From NCBI GenBank assembly GCA_002685335.1, contig NYWY01000038.1, positions 25,041 to 89,040 of the forward strand: 64,000 bases of DNA, read 5' to 3'. Both the position numbers and the translations under genes were made by a program. The notes beneath the pieces were generated by a model. It was not told where the DNA came from and ran no database searches. It saw only the letters and a program-made list of their open reading frames with translations. Source of the stretch: Planctomycetaceae bacterium. Lineage in GTDB: Bacteria; Planctomycetota; Phycisphaerae; Phycisphaerales; SM1A02. This document shows, piece by piece, positions 52,212-60,379 of the stretch (its first letter is position 1; the number at the start of each line of letters is the position of its first letter).

Positions 52212-53810
52212 ATGTTCGGTCTCCTGACCCGCTACGTCGCGGTGGAACTGCTCAAGACGATCCTCCTGACCACCGCGGTCCTGGTGGCGGTGATCGCATT
52301 CGGGGTGGCGATCAAACCGCTTGCTCGGAATCTCCTGGGCGGTGCCGACATCCTTCGCTACGTCGCGATGGCATCGGTGCCGATGCTGCAGTACGCCCTG
52401 CCGTTCGCGGCGGGCTTCGGAGCGACGCTGGTGATGCACCGGCTCGCCTCCGACAACGAGATCCTCGCCATGAGCGCGGCGGGTCTGTCCTATCGACGCA
52501 TTCTTCGCCCGGTGATCCTGCTCGGTGTCGCGCTGCTGCTGGTGATGATCACGCTCGTCAACTTCGTGGTGCCGGTCTTCTGGTCCCGCATGGAGTCGAT
52601 GCTGGCTCGGGACGTCACGCGACTCCTCGCATCGGCGGTGGAACGGGGTGAGGCCTTCGATCTCGGTGACACCCGCATCTATGCGGATGACGTGATGATC
52701 GATGACGATCCGGAACAGGACGGAGTCAGCACTCGTCTGGTGCTCGTCGGGGTCGCGGCCCTGCAGGTCGATGGCGACGGTCGACCGGAGACCGAGTTCA
52801 CCGCGGAGTACGCGACTCTCGATCTGTATCGCATCGACGGGCGTTCCATCCTGAAACTGGTTCTCGGAGATGCGACGGTCTTCCGGGGGGAGGATGAAAC
52901 CCTCATCCGAATGCCCGCCGCCGAGCCGCGGGCGATCGACCTCGGACATCGACTCCAACCGGGGCCGAAACTCTTCACCCTTCCCAAGATGCTCGAACTC
53001 CGGGCGGAGCCGACGCGATTCTGGCGAGTGCAGGATCGGCTCAGGAACCTCCAGGGCGTCCAGGATCTCGATCAGCTCACGGCCGAGATCGATCGCCGAT
53101 TCCTCGTGGATGGCGAAATTCAACTGGTGGATCGCGGACGAGGAATCACCTGGAAGCTTCTGGCCGGAGACAACCGCCCGGGTTCGCTTCTGATGAACCC
53201 CGTCGTCCGACTCACCGATCAGGGTGGCACTCGTGAGACCGAGGTGAGTCAGGTCGAATGGACGGTGCGAACGGTCGATGGGAACACGCTGGTCGACCTT
53301 GAGATCGAACTGGCGAAATCGGACGACCCCGATCGGGAGTTGATTCCGCGAACCGCGAGGTCGCTGGTTCTGGCCGATCATGATTCCACCTCGACCGAGC
53401 GGCTCGATGCCGAGGACCTGATGGCCTGGGCGAACGGATCCGACGAGCAATACTCCCGGAGTGTCATCGCCGAAAAAGCCGGCAGGACCTGGAGGGAGAT
53501 CCAGGGTGAGATCCGCCGGCTGGGTTGGGACATCGATGCTCGCATCCAACAACGCGGGGCTCAGGCCCTCACCGGACCGTTGCTGCTACTCCTCGGATCC
53601 GTGCTCGCGATTCGACTTCGCCATGCCACGCCGCTGGTGGTCTACGTGGTGGCCTTCCTGCCGGCGATCGCCGACATCCTGCTGATTTCCGGGGGCGAGC
53701 AGACGCTTCGAAGAGGTCCGACCTTCTCCGGACACCTCCTGCTCTGGTCGGGGAACGCCCTGCTCGCCTTTCTCTGTGCCGCCGCCTTCTGGCGTCTTCG
53801 TCGCAACTGA
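52212..53810 (+). CDS. LptF/LptG-family LPS export permease (large form)
   Basis: This 532-residue protein has an LptF/LptG (YjgP/YjgQ) layout. The N-terminus is MFGLLTRYVAVELLKTILLTTAVLVAVIAFG, then YVAMASVPMLQYALPFAAGFGATLVMHRLASDNEILAMSAAGLSYRRILRPV, the family signature with coupling helix. A long periplasmic beta-jellyroll (about 160-410) and three C-terminal helices (ALTGPLLLLLGSVLAIRL and onward) follow. E. coli LptF and LptG are about 360 residues; the extra length here is in the periplasmic part. It would form the inner-membrane LPS transporter with the next gene's product and LptB. The start ATG 52212 is set by the family N-terminus. No clear ribosome site was found. Confidence 0.85.
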   Translation: MFGLLTRYVAVELLKTILLTTAVLVAVIAFGVAIKPLARNLLGGADILRYVAMASVPMLQYALPFAAGFGATLVMHRLASDNEILAMSAAGLSYRRILRPVILLGVALLLVMITLVNFVVPVFWSRMESMLARDVTRLLASAVERGEAFDLGDTRIYADDVMIDDDPEQDGVSTRLVLVGVAALQVDGDGRPETEFTAEYATLDLYRIDGRSILKLVLGDATVFRGEDETLIRMPAAEPRAIDLGHRLQPGPKLFTLPKMLELRAEPTRFWRVQDRLRNLQGVQDLDQLTAEIDRRFLVDGEIQLVDRGRGITWKLLAGDNRPGSLLMNPVVRLTDQGGTRETEVSQVEWTVRTVDGNTLVDLEIELAKSDDPDRELIPRTARSLVLADHDSTSTERLDAEDLMAWANGSDEQYSRSVIAEKAGRTWREIQGEIRRLGWDIDARIQQRGAQALTGPLLLLLGSVLAIRLRHATPLVVYVVAFLPAIADILLISGGEQTLRRGPTFSGHLLLWSGNALLAFLCAAAFWRLRRN

Positions 53811-53816
53811 ATCATC

Positions 53817-54926
53817 GTGAACCTGATCGACCGTCACATCATCGTCCGGTACCTCTCGAACTTCGTGCTCCTGCTGGGGCTCCTGTTCGTGTTCGCGATC
53901 TCGATCGACGTGGTGGTCCAGTTCGACAAGTTCTCCGATGCGGCGCGGGAGGTCGCGGAACGGGACGGACGCTCGTACCCCATGATGCTGATGTTCGCGG
54001 TGCTTGATTTTCACGGACCCCGCATCTTCCAGTTCTTCGCGTTCATGACCGGTCTGGTCGGAATCGCCGCCGCGGGATTCACGCTGGTCCAGATGCACCG
54101 GACGCGTGAACTCGTCGCGATCATGGCGGCCGGAGTTCCTCTGCATCGAGTGGTGGCCGCGATCCTGGTCGCCCAGTTCGGTCTGGTGGTGCTTCAGCTT
54201 CTCGATCAGGAGTTCGTGCTGCCGCGTCTCGCCTCCCGACTCGTTCGTGAACATCGGGCGATCCTCGAGCCGGGCGTTCAACAGTTCGAAGTGGCGTTGA
54301 TGCGGGATGGGGGGGGCAGTCTGATGTATGCGGCCTCCCTCGATTCCCGCACCCGGACCGCCGAATCCATCCTGATCCTCGAGCGCGACGAACGCGGAAC
54401 CACCACCGGACGGATCTCCGCGGATGCCGCGGTCTGGGACGAAGCCCGCGAGGGCTGGGTGCTCGAAGGTGGACGACAGATGAGTGCGACCAGCGATGAG
54501 GACCGGCAAGCGGATCGGGTCGAAGTCGATTTCTGGGAGACCGATCTTTCCCCTCGAATGCTCCTCGCCCGCCGCAGCCTGAATTTCGCCCAGATGCTCT
54601 CGCTCTCCCAGCTTCGTGATCTCCAGGAACAGGGGGGGGCCGGGGATGCCCGAATCGAGCGCACGATCTTCGCCCGTTTCGCCGGCGCTCTGGTGAACAT
54701 CCTGGTTCCGGCGATCGTCATTCCGTTCTTCCTGCTGCGTTCACCGTCGAGCGGGATGCTGCTGCAGAGTCTGCGGGCGGCCGCGGTGTCGATTCCCCTT
54801 CTGCTCGGTTCGATCGCGGCGATGACGGTCGCGGTTCCCGGGTTCCCGCCGGGGGTGGGGGCGTTCCTTCCGGTCGCCCTTCTGCTTCCGGTCGCGGTGG
54901 CTCGTCTCGCCTATCTCAAGACCTGA
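53817..54926 (+). CDS. LptF/LptG-family LPS export permease
   Basis: This 369-residue protein has the standard length. Landmarks are DRHIIVRYLSNFVLLLGLLFVFAISIDVVVQFDKF, the cytoplasmic coupling motif MHRTRELVAIMAAGVPLHRVVAAILV, a periplasmic jellyroll (about 125-260) and three C-terminal helices. The start is GTG 53817, 6 nt after the previous stop. With the preceding gene it forms the LptFG pair; which is F and which is G cannot be told. The ATPase LptB is not in the window. The 3' end overlaps the convergent SurA-like gene by 16 bases. Confidence 0.88.
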   Translation: MNLIDRHIIVRYLSNFVLLLGLLFVFAISIDVVVQFDKFSDAAREVAERDGRSYPMMLMFAVLDFHGPRIFQFFAFMTGLVGIAAAGFTLVQMHRTRELVAIMAAGVPLHRVVAAILVAQFGLVVLQLLDQEFVLPRLASRLVREHRAILEPGVQQFEVALMRDGGGSLMYAASLDSRTRTAESILILERDERGTTTGRISADAAVWDEAREGWVLEGGRQMSATSDEDRQADRVEVDFWETDLSPRMLLARRSLNFAQMLSLSQLRDLQEQGGAGDARIERTIFARFAGALVNILVPAIVIPFFLLRSPSSGMLLQSLRAAAVSIPLLLGSIAAMTVAVPGFPPGVGAFLPVALLLPVAVARLAYLKT

Positions 54927-55876
54927 TTTCCCGAGGGTTCCTGTCCGAGACTCCACCGGAGGGCCGGATCGAGTGGCTGGATGGAATCCACGGGAACCAG
55001 TCGGCGGGCCAGTCGATCCATCAGCAGTCGTTCCGCGGCGAGTCGGGTGACCCGCTCCGCCTCTTCGCGCCCGGCTTCGAAGGGCACCCCGTCCGCGGGG
55101 CGTTCTTCAAGCACTTCGACGAGCAGGATTCGACCGTCGACGGGCATGGTGTCCGACAGAGACCCTGGTGTGCAGTCGAAGATCGCCTCGCGAAATGCCC
55201 GGGGCCACGATGGGTCCAGCCGACTCAATGGAGCGAGTCGCCCTCCACGCGGCCCGCTGGCGTCGATGCTGGTCTCGACCGCCACGACCGAGAAATCCTC
55301 ACCGGACTCGATCCGGGCTCGCGCCTTCTCCGCGGTTCGGAGATCGGTGGTGGAGATGATTCGCACCACCCGGCTCGCTCCGTGACGGGCATCCCAGGCA
55401 CCGCGGACGATGTTCTCATCGAGGACGACGTCGTCGGCGATCAATGATCGCAGAATCGCATTGCGTCGGAGGAGGCCGGAAAATCGCACGGGGCCGAGTC
55501 CGCGGCCGTTTCGAAGCTCCTGAAGGATTCGTTCCGCACGGTCGGGATCCTCGGCGAGATTCTCCACCAGCAGTCGACGTTCGCGGGCGATCGCCGCTTC
55601 GTCGACGCCGACTCCGCGCCGAGTCGCCTCCCGGGCCACCGCAAGGTCGAGGGCCCGCTCGCGGACCACGGCCGCACCGCCGAGTTCGAGCAGGGACGCC
55701 TCGATCTCCGCGAAGTTCATGCGAACACCGTCGATGGTCGCGAGCGGTCGCTGGTTCGAGGTCGTGCCGACCATGATTTCTCGTTCCGGCGGCGGGGCAT
55801 CGGTGCTACAGCCTCCGGTGAGGCAGAACGCGAGTCCGGTGATCGTGCTGACGAAGGCGGGGTTGCGGCGTCTCAT
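54911..55876 (-). CDS. SurA-like lipoprotein with PPIC-type peptidyl-prolyl isomerase domain
   Basis: This 321-residue protein has a lipoprotein signal (GLAFCLTGGC, lipobox TGGC with Cys near 23). A helical chaperone-like N-domain follows, with VNF/ERALDLAVAREATRRGVGVDE and RDVRFSGLLRRN-type pattern. Then comes a parvulin-like region (RVVRIISTTDLRTAEKARARIESGEDFSVVAVETSIDASGPRGGRL), which is the PPIC core: 'A..i...l..g.dF..lA...s.d.....gG.lg'. The typical closing LSDTMPVDGRILLVEVLEERP also matches. It would help fold outer-membrane or secreted proteins in the periplasm. Catalytic activity is not certain, because key parvulin residues are hard to place. Confidence 0.8.
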   Translation of the reverse strand: MRRRNPAFVSTITGLAFCLTGGCSTDAPPPEREIMVGTTSNQRPLATIDGVRMNFAEIEASLLELGGAAVVRERALDLAVAREATRRGVGVDEAAIARERRLLVENLAEDPDRAERILQELRNGRGLGPVRFSGLLRRNAILRSLIADDVVLDENIVRGAWDARHGASRVVRIISTTDLRTAEKARARIESGEDFSVVAVETSIDASGPRGGRLAPLSRLDPSWPRAFREAIFDCTPGSLSDTMPVDGRILLVEVLEERPADGVPFEAGREEAERVTRLAAERLLMDRLARRLVPVDSIQPLDPALRWSLGQEPSGNQVLR

Positions 55877-58071
55877 GGTGTTCCAGTGTCTCCGATCTCG
55901 AGCAGAACCCCGCCGTCGGCGAACACGTGGACGGGCCGGACCCCGGCGACCGCGGCGAGAGCGGTGATGCGGGCCGGATCGAGATCGGCATCGAGCCAGC
56001 CGCTCTCAGACCAGATCTCCAGCATGGTGGGGGCGATCAGCACGTGGGTGAAGCCCGCCCGCCGGAGATCGTCGATCGCGCAGCGGGCCGCCGTTTCCGG
56101 CATGGCGTCTGGATCCCGGGAGAACGACTCCTCGAGCGGGCCCCGGCTCCAGACCGTGGTGTATTGAAAACGACGAGGCTCGCCGACTCGATCTTCAATC
56201 GGCAGATGAAAGGGATCCGCCACGCCGACCAGGAGGCATCTGGCGTCCGGTCCGAGATCCTCCAACACGAAAGCCCGACTGGCCTGGCGACGTCGTTCGC
56301 GGGCGGTGCGGGGATCGGCCAGCTCCATCAAACGGGTTTCGAGACTTCCGTCGAAGACGTCATCCGCCCCCACACCCCAGCCAGGCTCGCCGTCGCGTTC
56401 GGTCGCGTACATCACGCCCGGTCCGAGGGCCAGGCACCAGAGGAGCACGATCCCGGGGATCTGAAGGTTCCGACGCTCCAGGAGGCGAGCCAGCACCACG
56501 CCGGTCGGAGCGGCGAGCAGCGGTGCGACCGGGAGGAGGAACCTGGCCTTCCCGTGGGTGGCGAACACCCAGGCCAGCAGGGTGAGTGCGATTCCGGCCA
56601 GGACACCGACCGCGAGACGTCGAGCGTCGGTTCCCCGCGTTCGAGGACCGAAGACCATCACCAGCGTGGCTCCGATTCCGACCAGCGGGAGCCACCACCA
56701 CTGGGGACGAACCGGTTCGCCGTCGGGGAGACCTCCGAGAAGATCGTCGAACAGGAACTCCCGTCCCAATCCGATGAGATTGATGCCGGGATCCATCGCC
56801 CCGTGGGCCGCGGAGAAGCGGGCGATCTGCTGGGCGGTCCAGGGACCCTCGCCGAAGATTCCGGTCGCGAAAGGAAAGAACGGATTTCCCGTCCATCCGG
56901 CATTTCGGAGAAGCCAGGGAAGGCAGGCGACGAGGCCGACGCCCGCGGTGGCGGACGCGATCGGCAGCCACCGGCTCCGAGGAATCGTCACCGCCGCGAT
57001 CGCCGCGAGCGGGAGAATCACCAGGACTCCCGACGACGCCTTGGCCAGCATCGAGGCCCCGAGGAGCATTCCCAGCAACGAACCGATCCGGATGTCTCTT
57101 CGCCGTGGAGATCCCGAACCGACGGGGTTCAGGATGATCGACCCGGCCGCCGCGGCGAGCAGGATGACCAGGCCTTCGTCGTAGGCGAGTGAACCCACGA
57201 CCACGATCCAGGGGGTCGAAAGAAGTGCGAGGCCGGCGATCGACCCGGCGAGCCGGGATCGGTCGCCCGAGGGACTTCCTTCACGAACGAGGGTTCGGGC
57301 GAGGTCACCGGTGGCCCCGGCGGCGAGCAGGGTCAGACCGACCATCAGCAACTGACAAGAGACCGCGGCGTCGGCCGGATCACCGGTCAGGGTCATCAGG
57401 TGGAGAAAGGCGGCCGAGACGCCTCCGGGCAGATACCCGTAGGCGTTGTGGGGGGTTTCGATCAGGCCGCCGGCGAACCACCATTCTCGCGGGAGCTGAA
57501 GGTGATAGCTCAGAGCGTCGTATCCACCGAATTCCGTGGCCCAGAGCCAACCCGGGGTCGAGACGGCGGCGAGCAGGAGCACGCCGATCGGAATCGCCCA
57601 GGCCAGGGTGACCGGGCCGGGTGCCTGGACACGCGAGGTTCCGCTCATCCATCCGCTTCGCAGGGTCCGCAGCATTCGAGCGAGCAGAATCGCGACGGGG
57701 ATCACCAGCACGATCCAGGCGATCGCTTCACGGCCGCGGCCGAGGAGATGCAGATCGGCGAGGGTCGTGTCGAGAATGACCAGGATCGCCGTTCCGATTG
57801 CGCCGCGAATCCCCAGGCGGTAGCCCGCGGTGTCGCAACGGCCCGCCACCAGCGCCAGGAACCCGTCTCCCAGGGCGATGGCGGCCGCCAGCCAGAGGAG
57901 GGCGGGCCAGCTCCGGCTGGCGATCAGGATGAGGGCATCGAGCCCGCGGACCGGCTCACCGGCGGGAACCAGGGTCCCGAGCAGGAAGATCACCGCCACC
58001 ACGATGGTCAGTCCGAGGACCGGGGCAGCCGGAATTCGGTCTCCAGGTCGGGCTGGATCGGTGGTGGGCAT
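55873..58071 (-). CDS. Multi-pass GT-C-type membrane glycosyltransferase (ArnT/PMT-like)
   Basis: This 732-residue protein has about 13 membrane helices and, after the third or fourth, the motif GYDALSYHLQLPREWWFAGGL. That acidic-plus-YH pattern is common to GT-C-fold transferases that use lipid-linked sugars. A periplasmic C-terminal domain follows (from about 560, YATERDGEPGWGV onward) that ends in beta-rich sequence. Related proteins move sugars from polyprenyl carriers onto lipids or proteins at the periplasmic face. The donor and acceptor cannot be predicted. Its 3' end overlaps the SurA-like gene start (ATGA), so they are one operon. Divergent from flgI with an 83-base spacer. Start ATG 58071 chosen over 58101. 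Confidence 0.65.
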   Translation of the reverse strand: MPTTDPARPGDRIPAAPVLGLTIVVAVIFLLGTLVPAGEPVRGLDALILIASRSWPALLWLAAAIALGDGFLALVAGRCDTAGYRLGIRGAIGTAILVILDTTLADLHLLGRGREAIAWIVLVIPVAILLARMLRTLRSGWMSGTSRVQAPGPVTLAWAIPIGVLLLAAVSTPGWLWATEFGGYDALSYHLQLPREWWFAGGLIETPHNAYGYLPGGVSAAFLHLMTLTGDPADAAVSCQLLMVGLTLLAAGATGDLARTLVREGSPSGDRSRLAGSIAGLALLSTPWIVVVGSLAYDEGLVILLAAAAGSIILNPVGSGSPRRRDIRIGSLLGMLLGASMLAKASSGVLVILPLAAIAAVTIPRSRWLPIASATAGVGLVACLPWLLRNAGWTGNPFFPFATGIFGEGPWTAQQIARFSAAHGAMDPGINLIGLGREFLFDDLLGGLPDGEPVRPQWWWLPLVGIGATLVMVFGPRTRGTDARRLAVGVLAGIALTLLAWVFATHGKARFLLPVAPLLAAPTGVVLARLLERRNLQIPGIVLLWCLALGPGVMYATERDGEPGWGVGADDVFDGSLETRLMELADPRTARERRRQASRAFVLEDLGPDARCLLVGVADPFHLPIEDRVGEPRRFQYTTVWSRGPLEESFSRDPDAMPETAARCAIDDLRRAGFTHVLIAPTMLEIWSESGWLDADLDPARITALAAVAGVRPVHVFADGGVLLEIGDTGTP

Positions 58072-58108
58072 CCGAGAAGGGTACCGCCCTCGGCGGACCA
58101 TTCCGGTT

Positions 58109-58124
58109 TGGCACGCGGCTCGCC
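58109..58124 (+). promoter_or_regulatory. Candidate sigma54 promoter of flagellar operon
   Basis: The sequence TGGCACG-N4-TCGCC matches the sigma54 -24/-12 pattern TGGCACG-N4-TTGCA except for C replacing T at one position and the final base. The spacing between GG and GC is exactly 10 bases. It lies 30 bases before the flgI ATG, and GGAGG lies 6 nt before that ATG, giving a short leader. The window encodes a sigma54 activator at 47406-48809. Confidence 0.55.
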
Positions 58125-58154
58125 CTCTCCGAGTGTCTCTCTCGGAGGATCCGT

Positions 58155-59315
58155 ATGAAGACGCAATTCCTGCGCATTCAAAGCATAATTCCGGTCATGG
58201 TTGGCGCATGGACCGCGCTGGCCGGCCTTCTCGTCGTCCACCCGGCTCACGCCCAGGACGTCCTTCTCCAGAACATCCTGGCGTCGGAGTTCGAACGTCC
58301 TTTCACGGTGAGCGGCATCGGGGTGGTGGTGGGCCTTGACGGTACGGGTGACACCGGCGCCAACTTCGCCGCCGCTCGGATCTACGCCGAACAGCTCCTT
58401 CGATCCAAGGCGGTCGATGAAGCCGACGCGTTGAACGCCATCATCAAGGAAGGGTCGATCGCCCTGGTCAGCGTTTCCACTCGGATTCCCACCCTCTTCG
58501 GTGGGGCCCAGCGGTACGACTGCCAGGTCACGGCCGCCGGTGGCGGAACCGAATCCCTGGAGGGGGGCACCCTCTGGATCGCTCCCCTGCGAAGTTCCCG
58601 TCTGGTGCTTGACGCCGATGCGGACCTCGAAGCGAGCACCATCGGATTCGCGGAAGGCCGTCTCTCGGTGGATGCCACGACTCCGACCCGGGGCATGATT
58701 CCCGGAGGATTCCAACTGGCCAGTGCGGCGGCGCCGCTCTGGGAGGAATTCCGGGCCCTGCCCTCGGTCATCTTCGATCTGCAGATCCCCGCCTATCGAA
58801 GTGCGGTCACCATGCGACGGCTGGTCGAAGCGATCAACGACGAACTCCTCGAGGACGGGTTCATCGACCTCGCCCGAATGATCTCGATGAGTCAGATCGA
58901 AGTCACGGTTCCGGAGGGTGAGGATGACGCCTTTCTCTTCGCCGGACGGATCCTCGGTCAGAGCATCGACTTTCGAAACATGGAGCCACCGGCGGAGATC
59001 CGCTGGAATCCCGCCACCGAGGTGCTGGTGATCAGCGGCAACGTCAAGATCAGCAGCGCGGTGGTGAGCGTGCGAGGCATCACGATTCAGAGCGTGGTTC
59101 CCGAGCGTCCCGCGACCCTGGACAACCCACGGATCAAGACCGAACGATTCATCGCGATGAACGGACGGGAGACGCCGTCGCTCACCCTGGCCACGCTCAA
59201 GAATCAACTCGACCAGCTGCAGATCCCGACCCGGGATCAGGCGGCGGTCCTTCGCGAACTCTTCAACCTCGGTGCGATCGGGGCTCGATTCATTCAGGTG
59301 GATCTCGAATCATGA
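58155..59315 (+). CDS. flgI: Flagellar P-ring protein FlgI
   Basis: This 386-residue protein has a cleavable signal peptide (VGAWTALAGLLVVHPAHAQD) and the FlgI core, including FTVSGIGVVVGLDGTGDTG, TLWIAPLR and the C-terminal LATLKNQLDQLQIPTRDQAAVLRELFNLGAI. FlgI forms the bushing of the flagellar basal body in the peptidoglycan layer, which fits a Gram-negative envelope. GGAGG lies 6 nt before ATG. It is the first gene of a five-gene operon, with a sigma54-like promoter just upstream. The L-ring gene flgH is not next to it here, so it must lie elsewhere or be absent. Confidence 0.94.
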   Translation: MKTQFLRIQSIIPVMVGAWTALAGLLVVHPAHAQDVLLQNILASEFERPFTVSGIGVVVGLDGTGDTGANFAAARIYAEQLLRSKAVDEADALNAIIKEGSIALVSVSTRIPTLFGGAQRYDCQVTAAGGGTESLEGGTLWIAPLRSSRLVLDADADLEASTIGFAEGRLSVDATTPTRGMIPGGFQLASAAAPLWEEFRALPSVIFDLQIPAYRSAVTMRRLVEAINDELLEDGFIDLARMISMSQIEVTVPEGEDDAFLFAGRILGQSIDFRNMEPPAEIRWNPATEVLVISGNVKISSAVVSVRGITIQSVVPERPATLDNPRIKTERFIAMNGRETPSLTLATLKNQLDQLQIPTRDQAAVLRELFNLGAIGARFIQVDLES

Positions 59316-59836
59316 TGTCTCCCACGTCCAACTCGATCGAAACCCTCGGGTTCCAGTACCCGGGGCGTCGATCGGAAGGCCCGGCGACTCGGGAACCGGC
59401 CGCCGGTTTCCCCGAGATTCGCGAGGGTGGCGTCGCGGCGGATCCCGCCACCAAGCCCGCCGCGAAGACCGAGGATCAGGCTGGTCTTCTGCGTCGCATG
59501 GCCCGGCGTCTGGGGGCCGATCCCTCGGATCCCAAGATCGGTACCGCCGAGGGACTGGCCCGGGTCGGGGCGGAACGCTTGATCTCTTCCGCCTTTCTCG
59601 AGCCGATCATCCGCGACGCCCGTGAGAAGTCGGCCCCGACCGGGCTCTTCGCACCCGGGACCGGTGAGAAGCGATTCGGGCATCTGTTCGACCGGGCGAT
59701 CGCGGACTCGATCGCGGCATCGACTGAATTCACCGGCGTCGCCTCGATGGAACGTCGCTTGCTCGCGAGGATCGAGGATGCACTCGGATCGAACGTCACG
59801 CCGACGGAACGAGTCACATCGGAGACCACTTCATGA
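59312..59836 (+). CDS. FlgJ-like rod-binding protein, no muramidase domain
   Basis: This 174-residue protein has a variable first half and then the rod-binding pattern LISSAFLEPIIRDAREKS, followed by FAPGTGEKRFGHLFDRAIADSIAAS, like FlgJ N-terminal domains (F-x3-l-...-m-d-q-...-ia). It lacks the C-terminal glucosaminidase half of proteobacterial FlgJ. It overlaps flgI (ATGA) and flgN (ATGA). Location and motif together support a rod-assembly role. Confidence 0.7.
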   Translation: MMSPTSNSIETLGFQYPGRRSEGPATREPAAGFPEIREGGVAADPATKPAAKTEDQAGLLRRMARRLGADPSDPKIGTAEGLARVGAERLISSAFLEPIIRDAREKSAPTGLFAPGTGEKRFGHLFDRAIADSIAASTEFTGVASMERRLLARIEDALGSNVTPTERVTSETTS

Positions 59837-60369
59837 ATCAGGCCCACCCTTCGAAAAGACCGTCCGCCGCGGCCCTGGTCGCGGTTCGAGAACTCCAGGA
59901 GATCCTCGACACGCAGGCCGAGGGCTACCGACGTCTCCTGGCCACCATCGAACGACAGCGGGAGGCGATCCGAACCGCCGACATCGCCGCGGTACCTGAT
60001 ATCGCCGGGGTTCAGGAGAAGATCGTCCAACGTCTCAAGGTCCTCGATGACCGGCGGGAGATCGCGGGGGCAACCGTCGCCACCGCGTTGGGAATCGACG
60101 CCGATTCGACCATCTCGATCATCGCATCGGTCCTGCCTTCCGGCACCGCCGATCGGCTCGAGGTTCGAGCCGCCGAACTTCGTCAACTCGTCGAGCAGGC
60201 CCGACGCGAGCAGTCGCTCGTCAGGAATGCCGGCGAGGCGCTGGCCAGACACATGGCCGGCATCGTTCAGAGCGTCACCGGGGCGCTTTCCGGAACCGGG
60301 GTCTATGGACGTCGTGGTCGGCTTCGCGAGGGATCTCCCCTCGTGGCCGGCGTCGATCTGACCAGCTGA
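59833..60369 (+). CDS. FlgN-like flagellar export chaperone
   Basis: This 178-residue protein is almost entirely helical, rich in E, R, Q and A (LQEILDTQAEGYRRLLATIERQREAIRTAD, then VQEKIVQRLKVLDDRREIAGAT). It fits the FlgN fold that chaperones the hook-filament junction proteins FlgK and FlgL. The strongest evidence is position: it overlaps the FlgJ-like gene and precedes flgK by 10 bases. Direct sequence similarity is hard to judge because FlgN is poorly conserved. Confidence 0.7.
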   Translation: MNQAHPSKRPSAAALVAVRELQEILDTQAEGYRRLLATIERQREAIRTADIAAVPDIAGVQEKIVQRLKVLDDRREIAGATVATALGIDADSTISIIASVLPSGTADRLEVRAAELRQLVEQARREQSLVRNAGEALARHMAGIVQSVTGALSGTGVYGRRGRLREGSPLVAGVDLTS

Positions 60370-60379
60370 GGAGGTTGGA

